63,661 nt of DNA from Agrococcus baldri (GTDB taxonomy: Bacteria > Actinomycetota > Actinomycetes > Actinomycetales > Microbacteriaceae). The notes beneath the pieces were generated by a model, which worked only from the letters and a program-made list of their open reading frames with translations, did no database searches and had not been told where the DNA came from. A program made the position numbers and the translations under genes. Positions 53,178 through 62,299 of the stretch are shown in pieces (position 1 is the first letter of the stretch; each line of letters begins with the position of its first letter). The DNA lies in NCBI GenBank assembly GCA_007988785.1, contig BJUU01000016.1, positions 1 through 63,661 of the forward strand, written 5' to 3'.

Positions 53178-54914
53178 ATGATGCGCACGCGGCCAGAGCT
53201 CACCGGTGCGTTCGGCGCCGTCGCCTCGACCCACTGGCTCGCCTCCTCGAGCGGCATGGCGGTGCTCGAGCGGGGCGGCAACGCCGCGGACGCTGCGGTC
53301 GCGGCCGGCTTCGTGCTGCACGTCGTCGAGCCGCACCTCAACGGCCCCGGCGGCGACCTGCCGCTCATCCTGCGGGCGCCGGGCGAGGCGCCGCGCGTGC
53401 TGAGCGGGCAGGGCGTGACGCCCGCGGCGGCCACGGTCGAGCGGATGCGCGGCGAGGGCGTCGAGCACATCCCCGGCACCGGGCTGCTCGCGGCCGTCGT
53501 GCCGGGCGCCGTGCCCGCGTGGCTGACGCTGCTGCGCGACCGCGGCACGTGGGCGCCCGGCGAGGTGCTGGCGTTCGCGATCGAGCTCGCCGAGCGCGGC
53601 CACCGGGTGCTGCCGCGCGTGGCTGCGACGATCGCCGGCCGCGCCGCGTTCTTCCGCGAGCACTGGGCGGCGTCTGCGGCGCTCTGGGCCGCGCCGGTGC
53701 CCGAGCCCTGGGCGGTGATCCGCAACCCGGCGCTCGCCGAGACCTACCGCCGGCTCGCCGAGGCCGGGCGCGGCAAGGGGCGCGAGGCCGCGTGCGACGC
53801 CGCCATCGCCGCCTGGAGCGAGGGCTTCGTCGCCGAGGCGATCGACCGCCACAGCCAGCAGCCGCACGTGGATTCGACCGGCGCCGCCCACGCCGGCCTG
53901 CTCAGCGGCGACGACCTCGCGGCCTGGCGCCCGGCGTGGGAGGACACGCTGTCGATGCCGTGGCGCGGCACCACCGTGCACAAGGCAGGCGGCTGGACGC
54001 AGGGGCCCGCGCTGCTCGAGGCGCTCGGCATCCTCGACCCGCTGCTGCCCGAGCGCTCCGCCGTGCCGGGCGTGGCCGACGCCGAGCTCGTGCACGTGGC
54101 GGCCGAGGCGACGAAGCTCGCCTTCGCCGACCGCGACGCATGGTTCGGCGACCGCGCCGACCTGAGCGGCCTGCTCGACGGCGGCTACCTCGCCGAGCGG
54201 CGCGCGCTCATCGGGCATGAGGCGTCGCTCGAGCTGCGACCCGGCGCGCTGCGAGGAGCGGCGCCGCGACTGCCCCGCGTGCGGGCGGCGGCCGATGCGG
54301 CGAAGCCGGCCGGCGCCGGCGAGCCCACCCGCGGCGACACCTGCCACATCGACGTCGTCGACCGGTGGGGCTCCGTCATCTCCGCCACGCCGTCGGGCGG
54401 ATGGCTGCAGTCGAGCCCCGCGATCGCCGAGCTCGGCTTCTGCCTCGGCACGCGGGCCCAGATGCTGTGGCTGGAACCGGGGCTGCCGACGAGCCTCGCC
54501 CCGGGCATCCGCCCCCGCACCACCCTCTCGCCCACGATGCTGATCGACGACGACGGCGCTGCGGCGGCGCTCGGCACGCCCGGCGGCGACCAGCAGGATC
54601 AGTGGCAGCTGTCGATGCTGCTGGGCATGCGGGTGCTGGGCATGAGCCCGCAGGCGGCGATCGACGCGCCCGCCTGGCACGTGACGCACCTGATCTCGTC
54701 GTTCGAGCCGCGCGTGTGGGAGCCGGGCGGCCTGCACGTCGAGTCGCGGCTGGGCGAGGCGACGATCGCCGAGCTGCGCCGCCGCGGGCATGCGGTGACG
54801 GATGCGGGGCCCTGGGCCCTCGGGCGCCTCTCGTTCGCGTCGCACGAGGCCGACGGCACGATCCGCGCCGCCGCGAACCCGCGGGGCGAGCAGGGCTACG
54901 CCGTGCTGCGGTAG
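53178..54914 (+). CDS. Gamma-glutamyltransferase-family Ntn hydrolase
   Basis: A 578-residue protein of the gamma-glutamyltranspeptidase family, which self-cleaves to expose an N-terminal threonine. The large-subunit start has GGNAADAAVAAGFVLHVVEP and GPGGDLPLIL. The predicted cleavage Thr is residue 388 in RGDTCHIDVVD, and TRPRTTLSPTM-like sequence (IRPRTTLSPTM) forms the later loop. There is no signal peptide, unlike periplasmic GGTs, so a cytoplasmic acylase or peptidase role is possible. Substrate is unknown. Confidence 0.88.
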   Translation: MMRTRPELTGAFGAVASTHWLASSSGMAVLERGGNAADAAVAAGFVLHVVEPHLNGPGGDLPLILRAPGEAPRVLSGQGVTPAAATVERMRGEGVEHIPGTGLLAAVVPGAVPAWLTLLRDRGTWAPGEVLAFAIELAERGHRVLPRVAATIAGRAAFFREHWAASAALWAAPVPEPWAVIRNPALAETYRRLAEAGRGKGREAACDAAIAAWSEGFVAEAIDRHSQQPHVDSTGAAHAGLLSGDDLAAWRPAWEDTLSMPWRGTTVHKAGGWTQGPALLEALGILDPLLPERSAVPGVADAELVHVAAEATKLAFADRDAWFGDRADLSGLLDGGYLAERRALIGHEASLELRPGALRGAAPRLPRVRAAADAAKPAGAGEPTRGDTCHIDVVDRWGSVISATPSGGWLQSSPAIAELGFCLGTRAQMLWLEPGLPTSLAPGIRPRTTLSPTMLIDDDGAAAALGTPGGDQQDQWQLSMLLGMRVLGMSPQAAIDAPAWHVTHLISSFEPRVWEPGGLHVESRLGEATIAELRRRGHAVTDAGPWALGRLSFASHEADGTIRAAANPRGEQGYAVLR

Positions 54915-54940
54915 TCCAGCATCTCGCGGCCCCGTGGCGC

Positions 54941-54973
54941 TAGCCTCGTGCAGGCGGATCGGTCACGAGGGGG
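54941..54973 (+). promoter_or_regulatory. Promoter and ribosome-binding site of the first LCP gene
   Basis: TAGCCT (54941-54946) is a plausible -10, and GAGGGGG (54968-54974) a ribosome-binding site before the ATG at 54980. This gene therefore has a normal leader of about 25-30 bases, in contrast to most promoters here. Confidence 0.45.
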
Positions 54974-54979
54974 CGCACC

Positions 54980-55972
54980 ATGCAGATGGCGAAGCGACGC
55001 AGCACACGCACGGCACGGTTCACGGCGCTCGCGGTGGTGGCCGCGCTCGCGATCACGGGCTGCGGGCCGCAGGAGCCGACGCCCTCGCCGACGCCCACGG
55101 CATCGGCACCGGCGCCCACGCCGACCCCCACGCCCACGCCGACCGGGCCCGTCGATCCGCTGCCGGAGGGCGCCGTCACCGCGCTGCTGCTCGGCACCGA
55201 CTCGCGCACGCCCGGCAGCATGACCGGCCAGGCCGACGCGATCATGCTCGCCCAGATCGCCGCCGACCGCGAGACGCTCTCGCTCGTGTCGATCACGCGC
55301 GACTCGTGGGTGCCGCTCGCGGGCGGCTACGGCTCGGGCAAGATCAACTCGGCCTTCGCGCGCGGCGGCACCTCGGTGATGGTCGAGACGGTCTCGTCGA
55401 TGTTCGGCGGGCTCGAGATCGACTACGTGGTGCAGGCCGACTTCCAGGGCTTCATCGCGCTCACGCGAGCGCTCGACGGCTTCGACGCCGAGAACCAGCA
55501 CCCGACGCGGGTGACGGTCAACAGCACCGGTCGGGTGGTCGACTTCTCGGCAGACCCCGTGCACCTCTCGGGCACCGACGGCCTCATCTACGTGCGGCAG
55601 CGCAAGGGCCTGCCGCAGGGCGACCTCGACCGCACCGAGCGGCAGCGCGCCGCGGTGATCGGCATGCTCGAGCGCATCGACGAGATCGCCACCGAGGATC
55701 CCGCGCAGCTCGTGACCGTCTTCGGGCACTTCGCCGAGCGGCTGAAGATCACCGGCGAGCTGTCGATCGACGACATGATCGCGCTCGCCTCGCTCAGTCA
55801 GAACCTCGAGCGCGACGACGTCGTGAGCCTGATGGCGCCCATCACGGGCTTCGGCAACCAGGGCGGCCAGTCGGTCAACGTGGTCGACACCGGGCAGACG
55901 GCGGCGCTCGGCGAGGCGCTGCGGGCCGGCGACATGGCGCCGTACGTCGAGCAGTACGGCACGGGGTACTGA
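54980..55972 (+). CDS. LytR-CpsA-Psr (LCP) family lipoprotein, copy 1
   Basis: A 330-residue exported protein of the LCP family, which attaches wall polymers to peptidoglycan. The signal peptide ends in a lipobox (LAITGC, Cys near residue 29), then a Pro/Thr-rich linker (PTPTPTPTPTGP). The LCP domain has LLLGTDSR, SITRDSWVPL and GKINSAFARGG, covering the conserved Asp/Arg residues, and LIYVRQRKGLPQGD. Lipid anchoring, instead of the usual N-terminal helix, is notable. It is a tandem paralogue of the next gene. Confidence 0.9.
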   Translation: MQMAKRRSTRTARFTALAVVAALAITGCGPQEPTPSPTPTASAPAPTPTPTPTPTGPVDPLPEGAVTALLLGTDSRTPGSMTGQADAIMLAQIAADRETLSLVSITRDSWVPLAGGYGSGKINSAFARGGTSVMVETVSSMFGGLEIDYVVQADFQGFIALTRALDGFDAENQHPTRVTVNSTGRVVDFSADPVHLSGTDGLIYVRQRKGLPQGDLDRTERQRAAVIGMLERIDEIATEDPAQLVTVFGHFAERLKITGELSIDDMIALASLSQNLERDDVVSLMAPITGFGNQGGQSVNVVDTGQTAALGEALRAGDMAPYVEQYGTGY

Positions 55973-56001
55973 CGGGCACTGTTTCCGAACGGCGTTTCCG
56001 C

Positions 56002-56029
56002 TAGCCTGAGTCGCAGGCGGCGGGGAGGT
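56002..56029 (+). promoter_or_regulatory. Promoter and ribosome-binding site of the second LCP gene
   Basis: TAGCCT (56002-56007) and GGGAGGT (56023-56029) precede the ATG at 56034. The surrounding CGCTAGCCT...CAGGCGG resembles the upstream region of the first LCP gene, so the promoter seems to have been duplicated with the gene. Confidence 0.45.
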
Positions 56030-56033
56030 CGCG

Positions 56034-57107
56034 ATGCGGGCAGCGGGAGTCGTCACGACTCGACGGGCGGGGCGGATGCGTCCGGTCGCGCTCGCCGCGC
56101 TCGTCGCGATCGCGGCGGTGGGCTGCGGCACGCAGGCCGGCTCCACGCCGAGCCGCTCCCCCGAGCCCGCCTCCGCCGCGACCGCCTCCGCCGCACCCGC
56201 CACCACCGGTCCGGCCGTGCCGAGCGCATCCGCGCGGCCGAGCGCATCCGCCTCCCCCGCGACGCCCGCCGACCCGCTGCCGGACGGCCCCGTCACGGCG
56301 CTGCTGGTGGGCACCGACTCGCGCGACCTGTCGAGCTGGGAGGGCAACGCCGACGCCGTCGTCGTCGCGCAGCTCTCGGCCGATCGGAGCACCCTCGCGC
56401 TCATCTCGGTCTCGCGCGACTCGTGGGTGACGATCCCCGGGCACGGCGAGGCGAAGCTCAACGCCGCCTTCGCGCTCGGCGGTGCGGCGCTGCTGCGCGA
56501 GACGGTCTCCGAGCTGTTCGGGGGCATCGAGCTCGACTACACCGTGCAGACGAACTTCGGCGGCTTCCTCGGCCTGCTCGACGCGGTCGACGGCGCGTGG
56601 GTCGCCAACCCGCACCCCGCGGTCGCCGGCTTCAGCTCGGCGGGCGAGGTCGACCTCGAGGCGGGCAACTACGACTTCACCGCCGACCCGATCCTGCTCG
56701 ACGACGCGGAGGCGCTGTACTACGTGCGGCAGCGGTTCGAGCTCCCGTACGGGGATCTCGACCGCGCGCACCGCACCCGCGAGACGATCATCGGCCTGAT
56801 GGAGCGGCTCGACGAGCTCGGCGACGATCCGCCGGCGCTGACGTCGGCGCTCGTGCACATCGCTTCGAGCGTGCGCATCACGGGCGAGCTGCGGGTGGCC
56901 GACATGGTGGGGCTCGCGGGCGTCAGCCGGCAGCTCGAGCGCGACGACATCCTGAGCATCATGGCGCCGATCGCGGGCTTCACCGGCCGTGCGGGCGCCT
57001 CGGTGAACCTCGTCGACGCCGCGCAGACGGCGGCGCTGGGCGAGGCGCTGCGCGCCGGCGACGTGCGGGCCTACGTCGACCGCTACGGCACCGACTACCG
57101 GCCCTGA
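56034..57107 (+). CDS. LytR-CpsA-Psr (LCP) family lipoprotein, copy 2
   Basis: A 357-residue paralogue of the preceding gene. The lipobox is VAIAAVGC, followed by a Ser/Ala/Pro-rich linker that differs from copy 1. The LCP domain has LLVGTDSR, SVSRDSWVTI, KLNAAFALGG and LYYVRQRFELPYGD. The C-terminal segment (ITGEL...LERDD...MAPI) is strongly shared with copy 1. Different linkers and substrate-site residues suggest partial specialisation, for example for different wall polymers or sites. Confidence 0.9.
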   Translation: MRAAGVVTTRRAGRMRPVALAALVAIAAVGCGTQAGSTPSRSPEPASAATASAAPATTGPAVPSASARPSASASPATPADPLPDGPVTALLVGTDSRDLSSWEGNADAVVVAQLSADRSTLALISVSRDSWVTIPGHGEAKLNAAFALGGAALLRETVSELFGGIELDYTVQTNFGGFLGLLDAVDGAWVANPHPAVAGFSSAGEVDLEAGNYDFTADPILLDDAEALYYVRQRFELPYGDLDRAHRTRETIIGLMERLDELGDDPPALTSALVHIASSVRITGELRVADMVGLAGVSRQLERDDILSIMAPIAGFTGRAGASVNLVDAAQTAALGEALRAGDVRAYVDRYGTDYRP

Positions 57108-57122
57108 GCCCGGAGCGCTCAC

Positions 57123-57162
57123 CCTCGTGGAGCGCGCGCCGCAGGCGCACGCGTCGCGAGAT
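57123..57162 (-). repeat. Family A palindromic element (reverse orientation)
   Basis: On the minus strand it reads ATCTCGCGACGCGTGCGCC, loop TGC, then GGCGCGCGCTCCACGAGG. It begins directly after the aldo/keto reductase stop and lies 15 bases past the LCP stop, so it sits between convergent genes. Confidence 0.82.
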
Positions 57163-58131
57163 CTAGGCGAACACCTCGGAGATCCGCTCGACCGTCGCGG
57201 CGTCGAGCTCGCCGCGGCCCGCCGCCGCGTTCTGGGCGACCTGCTCGGGCTTCGTGGCGCCGGCGATGACGCTCGTGACGGCCGGCTGCGCGAGCAGCCA
57301 CTGGAAGGTCGCGTCGAGCATCGTCGTGCCCACCTCGCGCACGATCCGCTCGTACTCGTCGACGCGCGTCCAGTCCGCCTGCTCGAGCAGGTCGGGCTTC
57401 AGCGCCGTGAGCCGCGCATCCGCCGGCCCCGTGCCCCTGCCGCCCGCGCCGCGGGAGTACTTGCCCGAGAGCAGGCCGTTCGCGAGCGGGAAGTAGGGCA
57501 GGAAGCCGAGCCCCGTCTCGAGCACGGCGGGCAGCACCTCCTTCTCGACGTCGCGGGCGACGAGCGAGTACTCGTCCTGCGCCGTCACGAAGCCGTTCGG
57601 CGACTCGACCTCGGCGGCGGCACCGATCTGGTCGGGCGTGAGGTTCGAGTGGCCGTAGGCGCGGATCTTGCCCTCGGCGACCAGCTCGTCGAGCGCCCGC
57701 ACCGTCACCTCGATCGGCGTCGCGGGGTCGGGCGTGTGCAGCTGGTAGAGGTCGATGCGGTCGGTCTGCAGCCGGCGCAGCGAGGCCTCGACGGCGTTGC
57801 GGATGTAGCGGCGGGCGCCCTTCGGCCCCCATTCCTCGGCGCCCTCGAGCGCGACGCCCTGGTGGCCCCACTTGGTGGCGAGCACGATCCTGTCGCGGGC
57901 GGCGCTGCCGGCCTTCGCGAGCGCGACGCCCATGAGCGTCTCGGAGGTCGTCGGCGGCTGGCCGTACATGTCGGCGGTGTCGAACAGGGTGATGCCCTCG
58001 TCGATCGCCGCGTGGACGACCGCGTCGGTGCCCGCCTGATCCTCCGTGCGGGTGCCCCTGCGGCCGAAGTTGTTGCAGCCGAGGCCGATGGGCGAGACCT
58101 CGATGCCGCTGGATCCGAGTGTGCGCGTCAT
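57163..58131 (-). CDS. Aldo/keto reductase
   Basis: A 322-residue NADPH-dependent oxidoreductase of the AKR superfamily. GIEVSPIGLGCNNFG opens the barrel. The catalytic Asp/Tyr lie in LFDTADMYGQ, Lys in VLATKWG, and DLYQLHTPDP carries the active-site His. The cofactor segment SVIAGATKPEQVAQN is present. Substrate is unknown. The ATG at 58131 follows TAGGCT by seven bases. Confidence 0.92.
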   Translation of the reverse strand: MTRTLGSSGIEVSPIGLGCNNFGRRGTRTEDQAGTDAVVHAAIDEGITLFDTADMYGQPPTTSETLMGVALAKAGSAARDRIVLATKWGHQGVALEGAEEWGPKGARRYIRNAVEASLRRLQTDRIDLYQLHTPDPATPIEVTVRALDELVAEGKIRAYGHSNLTPDQIGAAAEVESPNGFVTAQDEYSLVARDVEKEVLPAVLETGLGFLPYFPLANGLLSGKYSRGAGGRGTGPADARLTALKPDLLEQADWTRVDEYERIVREVGTTMLDATFQWLLAQPAVTSVIAGATKPEQVAQNAAAGRGELDAATVERISEVFA

Positions 58132-58138
58132 GCGTCCC

Positions 58139-58144
58139 AGCCTA
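58139..58144 (-). promoter_or_regulatory. Predicted -10 (TAGGCT) of the aldo/keto reductase gene
   Basis: On the minus strand TAGGCT ends seven bases before the ATG at 58131, within the 19-base gap after the preceding gene's stop. Confidence 0.5.
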
Positions 58145-58150
58145 GGCGCG

Positions 58151-59836
58151 CTACGGCCTGCCGGGCCCCATGCCGCCGCCCATGCCGCCGCCCTGGCCCC
58201 CGCCGCCCTGGCCGCCGGCCGTCGCGGTGCCGAGCGCGACCTCGGTCGCGGCGCCGTCGACGGTCACGGTCGCCGTCTCGCCCGTCAACCCACTGCTCGA
58301 GAAGACGACATCGCTGAACGCCCGCTCTGCCGTGTACGACGCGAGCACGGTGCCGTCGGCGTCGAGGATCTCGACGCTCGAGCCCGCCTGGCCGCTCGCG
58401 GCCGCCTGCAGCCACGCCTGGCTCGAGCCCGCCTCCGGCGACTCGGCCATGCCCGACGAGCCGACCGCCAGCAGCGTGCCGCCCGAGACGGTCAGGCCGC
58501 CGTTGGCGTCGAGCGCGCCGTTGCCGTCGCTCGTCGGCCCCCAGACGGTCACGGTGCCGCCCGAGATCTCGATCGAGCCGTTCGAGTCGAGCCCGTCGCC
58601 GCCGGCGCGCAGCGTCACCTCGCCGCCGGTGATCGACACGAGCTCACCCGAGTCGGCCATGCCGCCCATGCCGCCCATCGCACCCGGGCCGGCCGACGCA
58701 TCCGTCGTGCTCGATCCCGCGGAGCCGTTGATGGCGTCGTCGGATGCGGTGATGTCGATCGTGCCGCCGTCGAGCTGCACGAGCGCGGACTCGAGCCCCT
58801 CGTCGGAGCCCTCGACCGTGACGGCGCCCGCCGCGACCGCGAGCGCCACGTCGGCGTGCAGGCCGTCGCCGGTGGCCTCGACCGAGACGGTGCCGCCGCC
58901 GATGAGGATGTCGGTGAGGGCGTTGAAGCCGTCGTCGCCGGCGGTCGCGTCGATCGTGCCGCCCTCGATGCGGATCCAGCCGCGGCCCTCCTCCTCGTCG
59001 TTGTCGCTCTGCAGCGCGTCGCCGCCGGCGTCGAGCGCGAGCGTGCCGGCCTCGACCTGGATCGAGTCCTTGCCGCGCAGCGCCTCGTCGGCCGCCGTCA
59101 CGGCGATGGTGCCGCCGATGATCGCGAGGTCGTCCTCGCTCGTGATGCCGTCGCCCGCGGCGTCGACCGTGAGGGTGCCGGCGCCCGAGAGCGTGAGGTC
59201 CTGCTCCGAGAAGATCGCGGCGTTCGCGTCGGCGTCCTCGGCGTAGCCGGTCGTGTCGGTGATGGCGCTGTCGCTGCCCTCGGCGAGGTGGATGGCGACG
59301 TCGTCGGCCGTCTGCACCTCGATCGCGGGCCCCGCTGCCGAGTCGATCGTCGCGCCGTCGAGGATGAGCACGACCAGGGCGTCCTCGGGCGCGGCGACCA
59401 CGACGCGGCCGTCGAGCGAGCCGCTCAGGCGGTAGACGCCCGCCTCCGTGACGGTCACGACGCCGTCGGCGCTCGTCACGCCGCTCGCGGCGGTCGCGCC
59501 GCTGCCCGAGAGCGTGACGTCGATCGCGTCGTCCTGCGACCACTCGTCCTCGCGCACGACCGTGCCGTCCTCGTTGGTGCTCACGAGCTCGTCGAGCGTG
59601 GCGCTGGCGACGGCGGTCGTGGTGCTCGTCTGGCTCGTGCCGGTGCCGGTGCTCGTGCCGGATGCGGCCTGCGCGAGCCCCGACTGCACGGCGGTGCAGC
59701 CGGCCAGCAGCACCCCGCCCGCCATCACGGCGACGACGGGGATGAGGCGCCGGAGGCGGCGCGGGCGGCGGGTGGGCCCGCCGCTCGTCGAGGCGGTGGT
59801 GCCGGGGGCGGTCGCGGCGGTGGCGTCGGTGTACAT
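58151..59836 (-). CDS. Lipoprotein with beta-helix-like carbohydrate-binding domain (DUF4353-like)
   Basis: A 561-residue exported lipoprotein. The signal ends in LLAGC (lipobox, Cys near residue 47). Residues about 110-480 are made of repeating short strands with GGT/GDG turns (for example IIGGTIAVTAADEAL, IEGGTIDATAGDDGF, ITGGEVTLRAGGDGL), typical of a parallel beta-helix of the DUF4353 carbohydrate-binding type. The C-terminus is a Gly/Gln/Met-rich tail (GGQGGGGQGGGMGGGMGPG). The ATG at 59836 has AAGGAG upstream. It is the last gene of the VTC-DUF4956 cluster and probably sits at the cell surface. Confidence 0.85.
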   Translation of the reverse strand: MYTDATAATAPGTTASTSGGPTRRPRRLRRLIPVVAVMAGGVLLAGCTAVQSGLAQAASGTSTGTGTSQTSTTTAVASATLDELVSTNEDGTVVREDEWSQDDAIDVTLSGSGATAASGVTSADGVVTVTEAGVYRLSGSLDGRVVVAAPEDALVVLILDGATIDSAAGPAIEVQTADDVAIHLAEGSDSAITDTTGYAEDADANAAIFSEQDLTLSGAGTLTVDAAGDGITSEDDLAIIGGTIAVTAADEALRGKDSIQVEAGTLALDAGGDALQSDNDEEEGRGWIRIEGGTIDATAGDDGFNALTDILIGGGTVSVEATGDGLHADVALAVAAGAVTVEGSDEGLESALVQLDGGTIDITASDDAINGSAGSSTTDASAGPGAMGGMGGMADSGELVSITGGEVTLRAGGDGLDSNGSIEISGGTVTVWGPTSDGNGALDANGGLTVSGGTLLAVGSSGMAESPEAGSSQAWLQAAASGQAGSSVEILDADGTVLASYTAERAFSDVVFSSSGLTGETATVTVDGAATEVALGTATAGGQGGGGQGGGMGGGMGPGRP

Positions 59837-59874
59837 GGTGGTCTCCTTGCGTGGGTGGATCGTGGTGGTCGCGG

Positions 59875-60648
59875 TCAGGCCGCGGTGCGCTCGGCGTCGG
59901 CGAAGCAGCGGCGCAGCACGCCGTGCCAGCGGTTGGAGGGCAGCTCGGGCCGCAGGGCGGCGAGCCCGGTGGCGAACTTGCTCACCCGGTCGGGCCGGTG
60001 GCCGGCGCGCCACAGCAGCCGGTCGACGGCGCCGGGCCCGCCGGTGGCCTTCGTCTCGACGATGACGAGCCCCGGCGTGCGCAGCGTCGTGCCGTCGTCG
60101 AGCCGCCACGCGAGGTCGGTGTCGACCGTCGCGCGGGTCGCGCCGTCGGGCAGCAGCAGGGTCGTGCGCCGGTAGCCCGTCTCGATGACCGGCGAGAGCG
60201 GCGGGGCGGGGATGCCGACCGCCGCGAGCCCCTCGCTCGCGTACTCCCGCCCGTCGGCGGTGAGCACGGCGCGGTGCTCGGGCGCGTACTCGATGCGCTC
60301 CTTCACCGTCGTGCCGCGGCCGCCGCGCGTCTTCAGCTCGAGGAAGGCGAGGTTCGAGTCGACGTAGGTGCGGGTGCGCAGCTTGAAGCGCCGCCGGCGG
60401 CCGTGCGCGGCGAGCCGGTAGGCCAGCAGGTCGCGCGAGTCGAAGTAGCACGATGCGTAGGCGAGCGAGCGCTCGCCCCCGATCTCGAGCGCCCGCGTGC
60501 CCGCGGGGAGCGCGTCGAGCATCCGCACCGCGTCGTCGGCGGCGAGCGCGTACTTGCGGTCGACGCGCGTCAGGAGCGCGGCGGATGCGGTGAGCTCGGC
60601 GAGCGAGACCGGGTCGAGCCGGTCGATGGCCGCGTCGAGCCCGCTCAC
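59875..60648 (-). CDS. VTC-domain protein, predicted polyphosphate polymerase
   Basis: A 257-residue protein made of one VTC (triphosphate-tunnel) domain. The basic tunnel residues are visible in TRVDRKYAL, RRFKLRTRTY, KTRGGRGTTVKERI and GYRRTTLLL. The acidic metal-binding strands are FLELKT, ATVDTDL and VIVETKA, and the late SKFATG matches the family. In yeast this domain makes polyphosphate from ATP. Bacterial copies next to DUF4956 are unproven. The start is GTG at 60648, overlapping the DUF4956 stop, so the two are translationally coupled. Confidence 0.9.
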   Translation of the reverse strand: MSGLDAAIDRLDPVSLAELTASAALLTRVDRKYALAADDAVRMLDALPAGTRALEIGGERSLAYASCYFDSRDLLAYRLAAHGRRRRFKLRTRTYVDSNLAFLELKTRGGRGTTVKERIEYAPEHRAVLTADGREYASEGLAAVGIPAPPLSPVIETGYRRTTLLLPDGATRATVDTDLAWRLDDGTTLRTPGLVIVETKATGGPGAVDRLLWRAGHRPDRVSKFATGLAALRPELPSNRWHGVLRRCFADAERTAA

Positions 60649-61214
60649 GCGGCCACCGCCAGGCGGGCGGCCTCGGCCGGGCGCCAGCGCACGTCGACGA
60701 GCGTCGAGTCGTCGATGAGGTCGATCTCGACGACCGTCGCGCGCTGCACCGTGCCGCCCAGCAGCTGCTCGAGGTGGGCGACGAGGTCGGTCTCGTCGAC
60801 GAAGGCACGGTCGAGGCGCACCATCTGCTGCCGGTGGCCGGCGAGCAGGCGCGGGTGGTCGACGATCGCCATGGCGACGACGACGAGGGCGATGAGGCCG
60901 ATCGCGATCGGCAGGCTGCCGCCGCCGAGGCCGGCGACGAGGCCGATCGCGAGCGAGGCGAAGTAGTAGGCGACCTCGCGCTGCGAGATCTCGGTCGAGC
61001 GCAGCCGGATGATCGAGAGCACGCCGAACAGCCCGAGGCCGACGCCGATCGAGGCGGTGGCGCTCGCGAGCACGAGGCTCACGGCGAGCACGCCGATGTT
61101 GACGCCGACGAAGGCGACGAGCAGGTCGCGGCGGCGGTGGCGGCGGAAGTAGATGCCGAAGGCGAGGACGGCGATCGCGAGTGCGTCGATGCCGATCATG
61201 ATGAGGTCGTTCAC
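60645..61214 (-). CDS. DUF4956 membrane protein
   Basis: A 189-residue protein with about four membrane helices (residues 1-125) and a cytoplasmic alpha/beta tail (HLEQLLGGTVQRATVVEID). The segment LFGVLSIIRLRSTEISQREVAYYF, here given by its two ends, is the DUF4956 hallmark. DUF4956 genes often neighbour VTC-domain genes, which suggests a membrane partner or channel for the polymerase. The start is GTG at 61214, overlapping the glycosyltransferase stop. Confidence 0.88.
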   Translation of the reverse strand: MNDLIMIGIDALAIAVLAFGIYFRRHRRRDLLVAFVGVNIGVLAVSLVLASATASIGVGLGLFGVLSIIRLRSTEISQREVAYYFASLAIGLVAGLGGGSLPIAIGLIALVVVAMAIVDHPRLLAGHRQQMVRLDRAFVDETDLVAHLEQLLGGTVQRATVVEIDLIDDSTLVDVRWRPAEAARLAVAA

Positions 61215-62299
61215 GGGAGCTCCAGTCGGGGTGCTGTCGGTCGGATGGGTGCGGTCGCGGTCGCGGCCGCCGGTCTGCGGGGCCGCTGCTCGGCGATGAA
61301 GACGCCGAAGCGCTGCGCGAGGTAGGTGAGGACGGCGAGGGCCGCGTCGATGGCGAGCTTCGCGGGCAGCAGCGCCGCCCCGGCGGCGACGGCGAGCTCG
61401 AGCCCGATGGCGCCGACGAGCACGGTGCCCGCCGCGAGCAGCGCGTAGCGGCGCAGCTGCTCGCGCAGCGGCCCCGCGGCGCCGAAGACCCAGCGGCGGC
61501 CGGCCAGGAAGTGCACGGTGGCGGTGCCGAGGCGCGCGAGCACGGCGGCGACGCCGGCGGAGCCGATCGCGGCGGCGAGCACGACGACGAGCAGCGCGTC
61601 GAGGGCGAGGCAGCCGATGCCGAGCGCCGCGAACCGGGCCAGCGGCGCGAGCAGCGGCGCCACGACGCGCACCGAGTCGGTCAGCGGCCGGAAGTGCGAG
61701 GAGGCGTTGCCGTCGAGGTAGACGGCGGCGATGGGCACGCCCACGAGCGGCAGTCGCCGGCGGGCGGCCTCGAGCAGCACGCGCTGCTCGTGCTCGAAGC
61801 GGTCGCCGGGCACGGTGCGCACCCAGTCGAGCGCGTCCGCGGGGATCCCGCGCAGGCCGGTCTGCGCATCCGCGACCATGACGCCGGAGGCGAGCGCGAA
61901 CAGCGCGCGCGAGGCGGCGTTGCCGATGCGGCTGCGCATCGGTGCGGATGCGCCGGTGAGGCGCCGCTCCCCCAGCACGATCGTGCCGGGTGCGATGGCC
62001 GCCTCGACCGCGGCGATGTCGGCGGGCCGGTGCTGGCCGTCGCAGTCGGCGGTGACGACGTGCTGCCCGGGGTGGGCGGCGCGCACGTGGTCGATCGCGG
62101 TGCGCAGGGCGGCGCCCTTGCCGCGGTTGCCGGGGTGGCGCAGCACGGTCGCGCCGAGCTCGCGCGCGGCCGCGAGGATGGGGCCGGCGGCGGGGCCGCT
62201 GCCGTCGTCGACGATCACGACGGCCCTGGGGGCGAGCTGCTCGACGAGGGCCACGAGCCGCTCGTCGGGCTCGAGCGCGGGGATGACGACGACGGCCAT
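61211..62299 (-). CDS. Family 2 glycosyltransferase fused to a GtrA-like membrane domain
   Basis: A 362-residue protein. The N-terminal GT-A domain (1-215) has VVVIPALEPDERL, VIVDDGSG, GNRGKGAALRTAI and the metal site TADCDGQHRP, like polyprenyl-phosphate sugar transferases. The C-terminal part (about 230-345) has four helices of the GtrA type, ending RFGVFIAEQ. The fusion suggests synthesis and membrane handling of a lipid-linked sugar in one protein. The ATG overlaps the upstream stop (TGATG). Confidence 0.88.
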   Translation of the reverse strand: MAVVVIPALEPDERLVALVEQLAPRAVVIVDDGSGPAAGPILAAARELGATVLRHPGNRGKGAALRTAIDHVRAAHPGQHVVTADCDGQHRPADIAAVEAAIAPGTIVLGERRLTGASAPMRSRIGNAASRALFALASGVMVADAQTGLRGIPADALDWVRTVPGDRFEHEQRVLLEAARRRLPLVGVPIAAVYLDGNASSHFRPLTDSVRVVAPLLAPLARFAALGIGCLALDALLVVVLAAAIGSAGVAAVLARLGTATVHFLAGRRWVFGAAGPLREQLRRYALLAAGTVLVGAIGLELAVAAGAALLPAKLAIDAALAVLTYLAQRFGVFIAEQRPRRPAAATATAPIRPTAPRLELP

